From positions 1-5,307 of the forward strand of contig QKGK01000168.1 of the NCBI GenBank assembly GCA_003250455.1: DNA of 5,307 nucleotides, read 5' to 3'. The position numbers and the translations under genes were made by a program. Origin of the DNA: Chloroflexota bacterium. GTDB taxonomy: Bacteria; Chloroflexota; Anaerolineae; Anaerolineales; UBA11579. This document shows, in pieces, positions 5,301 through 5,307 of the stretch. The notes beneath the pieces were generated by a model that made no database searches, was not told the origin of the DNA, and saw only the letters and a list, made by a program, of their open reading frames with translations. The first letter of the stretch is position 1. Each line of letters starts with the position of its first letter.

Positions 5301-5307
5301 CAAGTAA
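5282..5307 (+). repeat. 7-nt GTAA-period array spanning the tgt stop codon
   Basis: GTAA recurs at 5283, 5290, 5297 and 5304, exactly seven bases apart, up to the end of the window, so the array may continue. The tgt stop TAA (5298-5300) is in the third unit, and TAA falls in all three frames (5284, 5291, 5298). The segment GTAACAAGTAA (5297-5307) differs by one base from GTAACGAGTAA (2680-2690) after ribF, which ties the two arrays together. Confidence 0.65.

Noticed and set aside
1..5307. An undescribed defence, mobile or biosynthetic system
   Set aside because: All coding space is taken by six well-known housekeeping genes with intact active sites. Only the short repeats remain unexplained.

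Overview
The window reads as one strand of a G+C-rich bacterial chromosome carrying six housekeeping genes, all on the + strand and tightly packed. The order is nrnA (5' end cut off by the window edge), truB, ribF, thyA, folA and tgt. Every gene is recognisable from family motifs with its key residues present, and none looks broken. No mobile element, tRNA, rRNA, CRISPR array or defence system is visible. Gene order and protein style, together with runs of very short degenerate repeats between genes, make me lean towards Chloroflexota (Anaerolineae-like). That assignment is inference from memory and needs a homology search.

Region by region: 3-740 is the tail of a DHH-family nanoRNase/pAp phosphatase. 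The 84 bases after it hold a perfect 7-bp hairpin and the truB ribosome-binding site. truB (825-1730) and ribF (1744-2676) are separated by 13 bases. Together with nrnA they match the end of the widespread infB-rbfA-nrnA-truB-ribF translation/RNA cluster. The gap between ribF and thyA (2677-2892) is the least ordinary part. From just before the ribF stop codon to about 2836 it consists almost entirely of short degenerate repeats: a 7-nt period, then a 15-nt period, then an 8-nt period. These include a near-perfect 12-bp inverted repeat. After the repeats comes a short leader with a possible promoter and a strong ribosome-binding site for thyA. thyA and folA overlap by four bases (ATGA), and tgt follows nine bases later, so thyA-folA-tgt looks like a second transcription unit.

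Functionally, ThyA makes dTMP and turns methylene-tetrahydrofolate into dihydrofolate, and FolA regenerates tetrahydrofolate. TruB and Tgt modify tRNA (pseudouridine 55, and queuine-pathway base exchange at position 34). RibF makes FMN and FAD. NrnA clears the shortest RNA fragments and pAp.

I found no undescribed multi-gene system. The most interesting signal is a 7-nt GTAA-period array lying across the stop codons of both ribF and tgt. It supplies the stop codon itself and, because 7 is not a multiple of 3, places TAA in all three reading frames.
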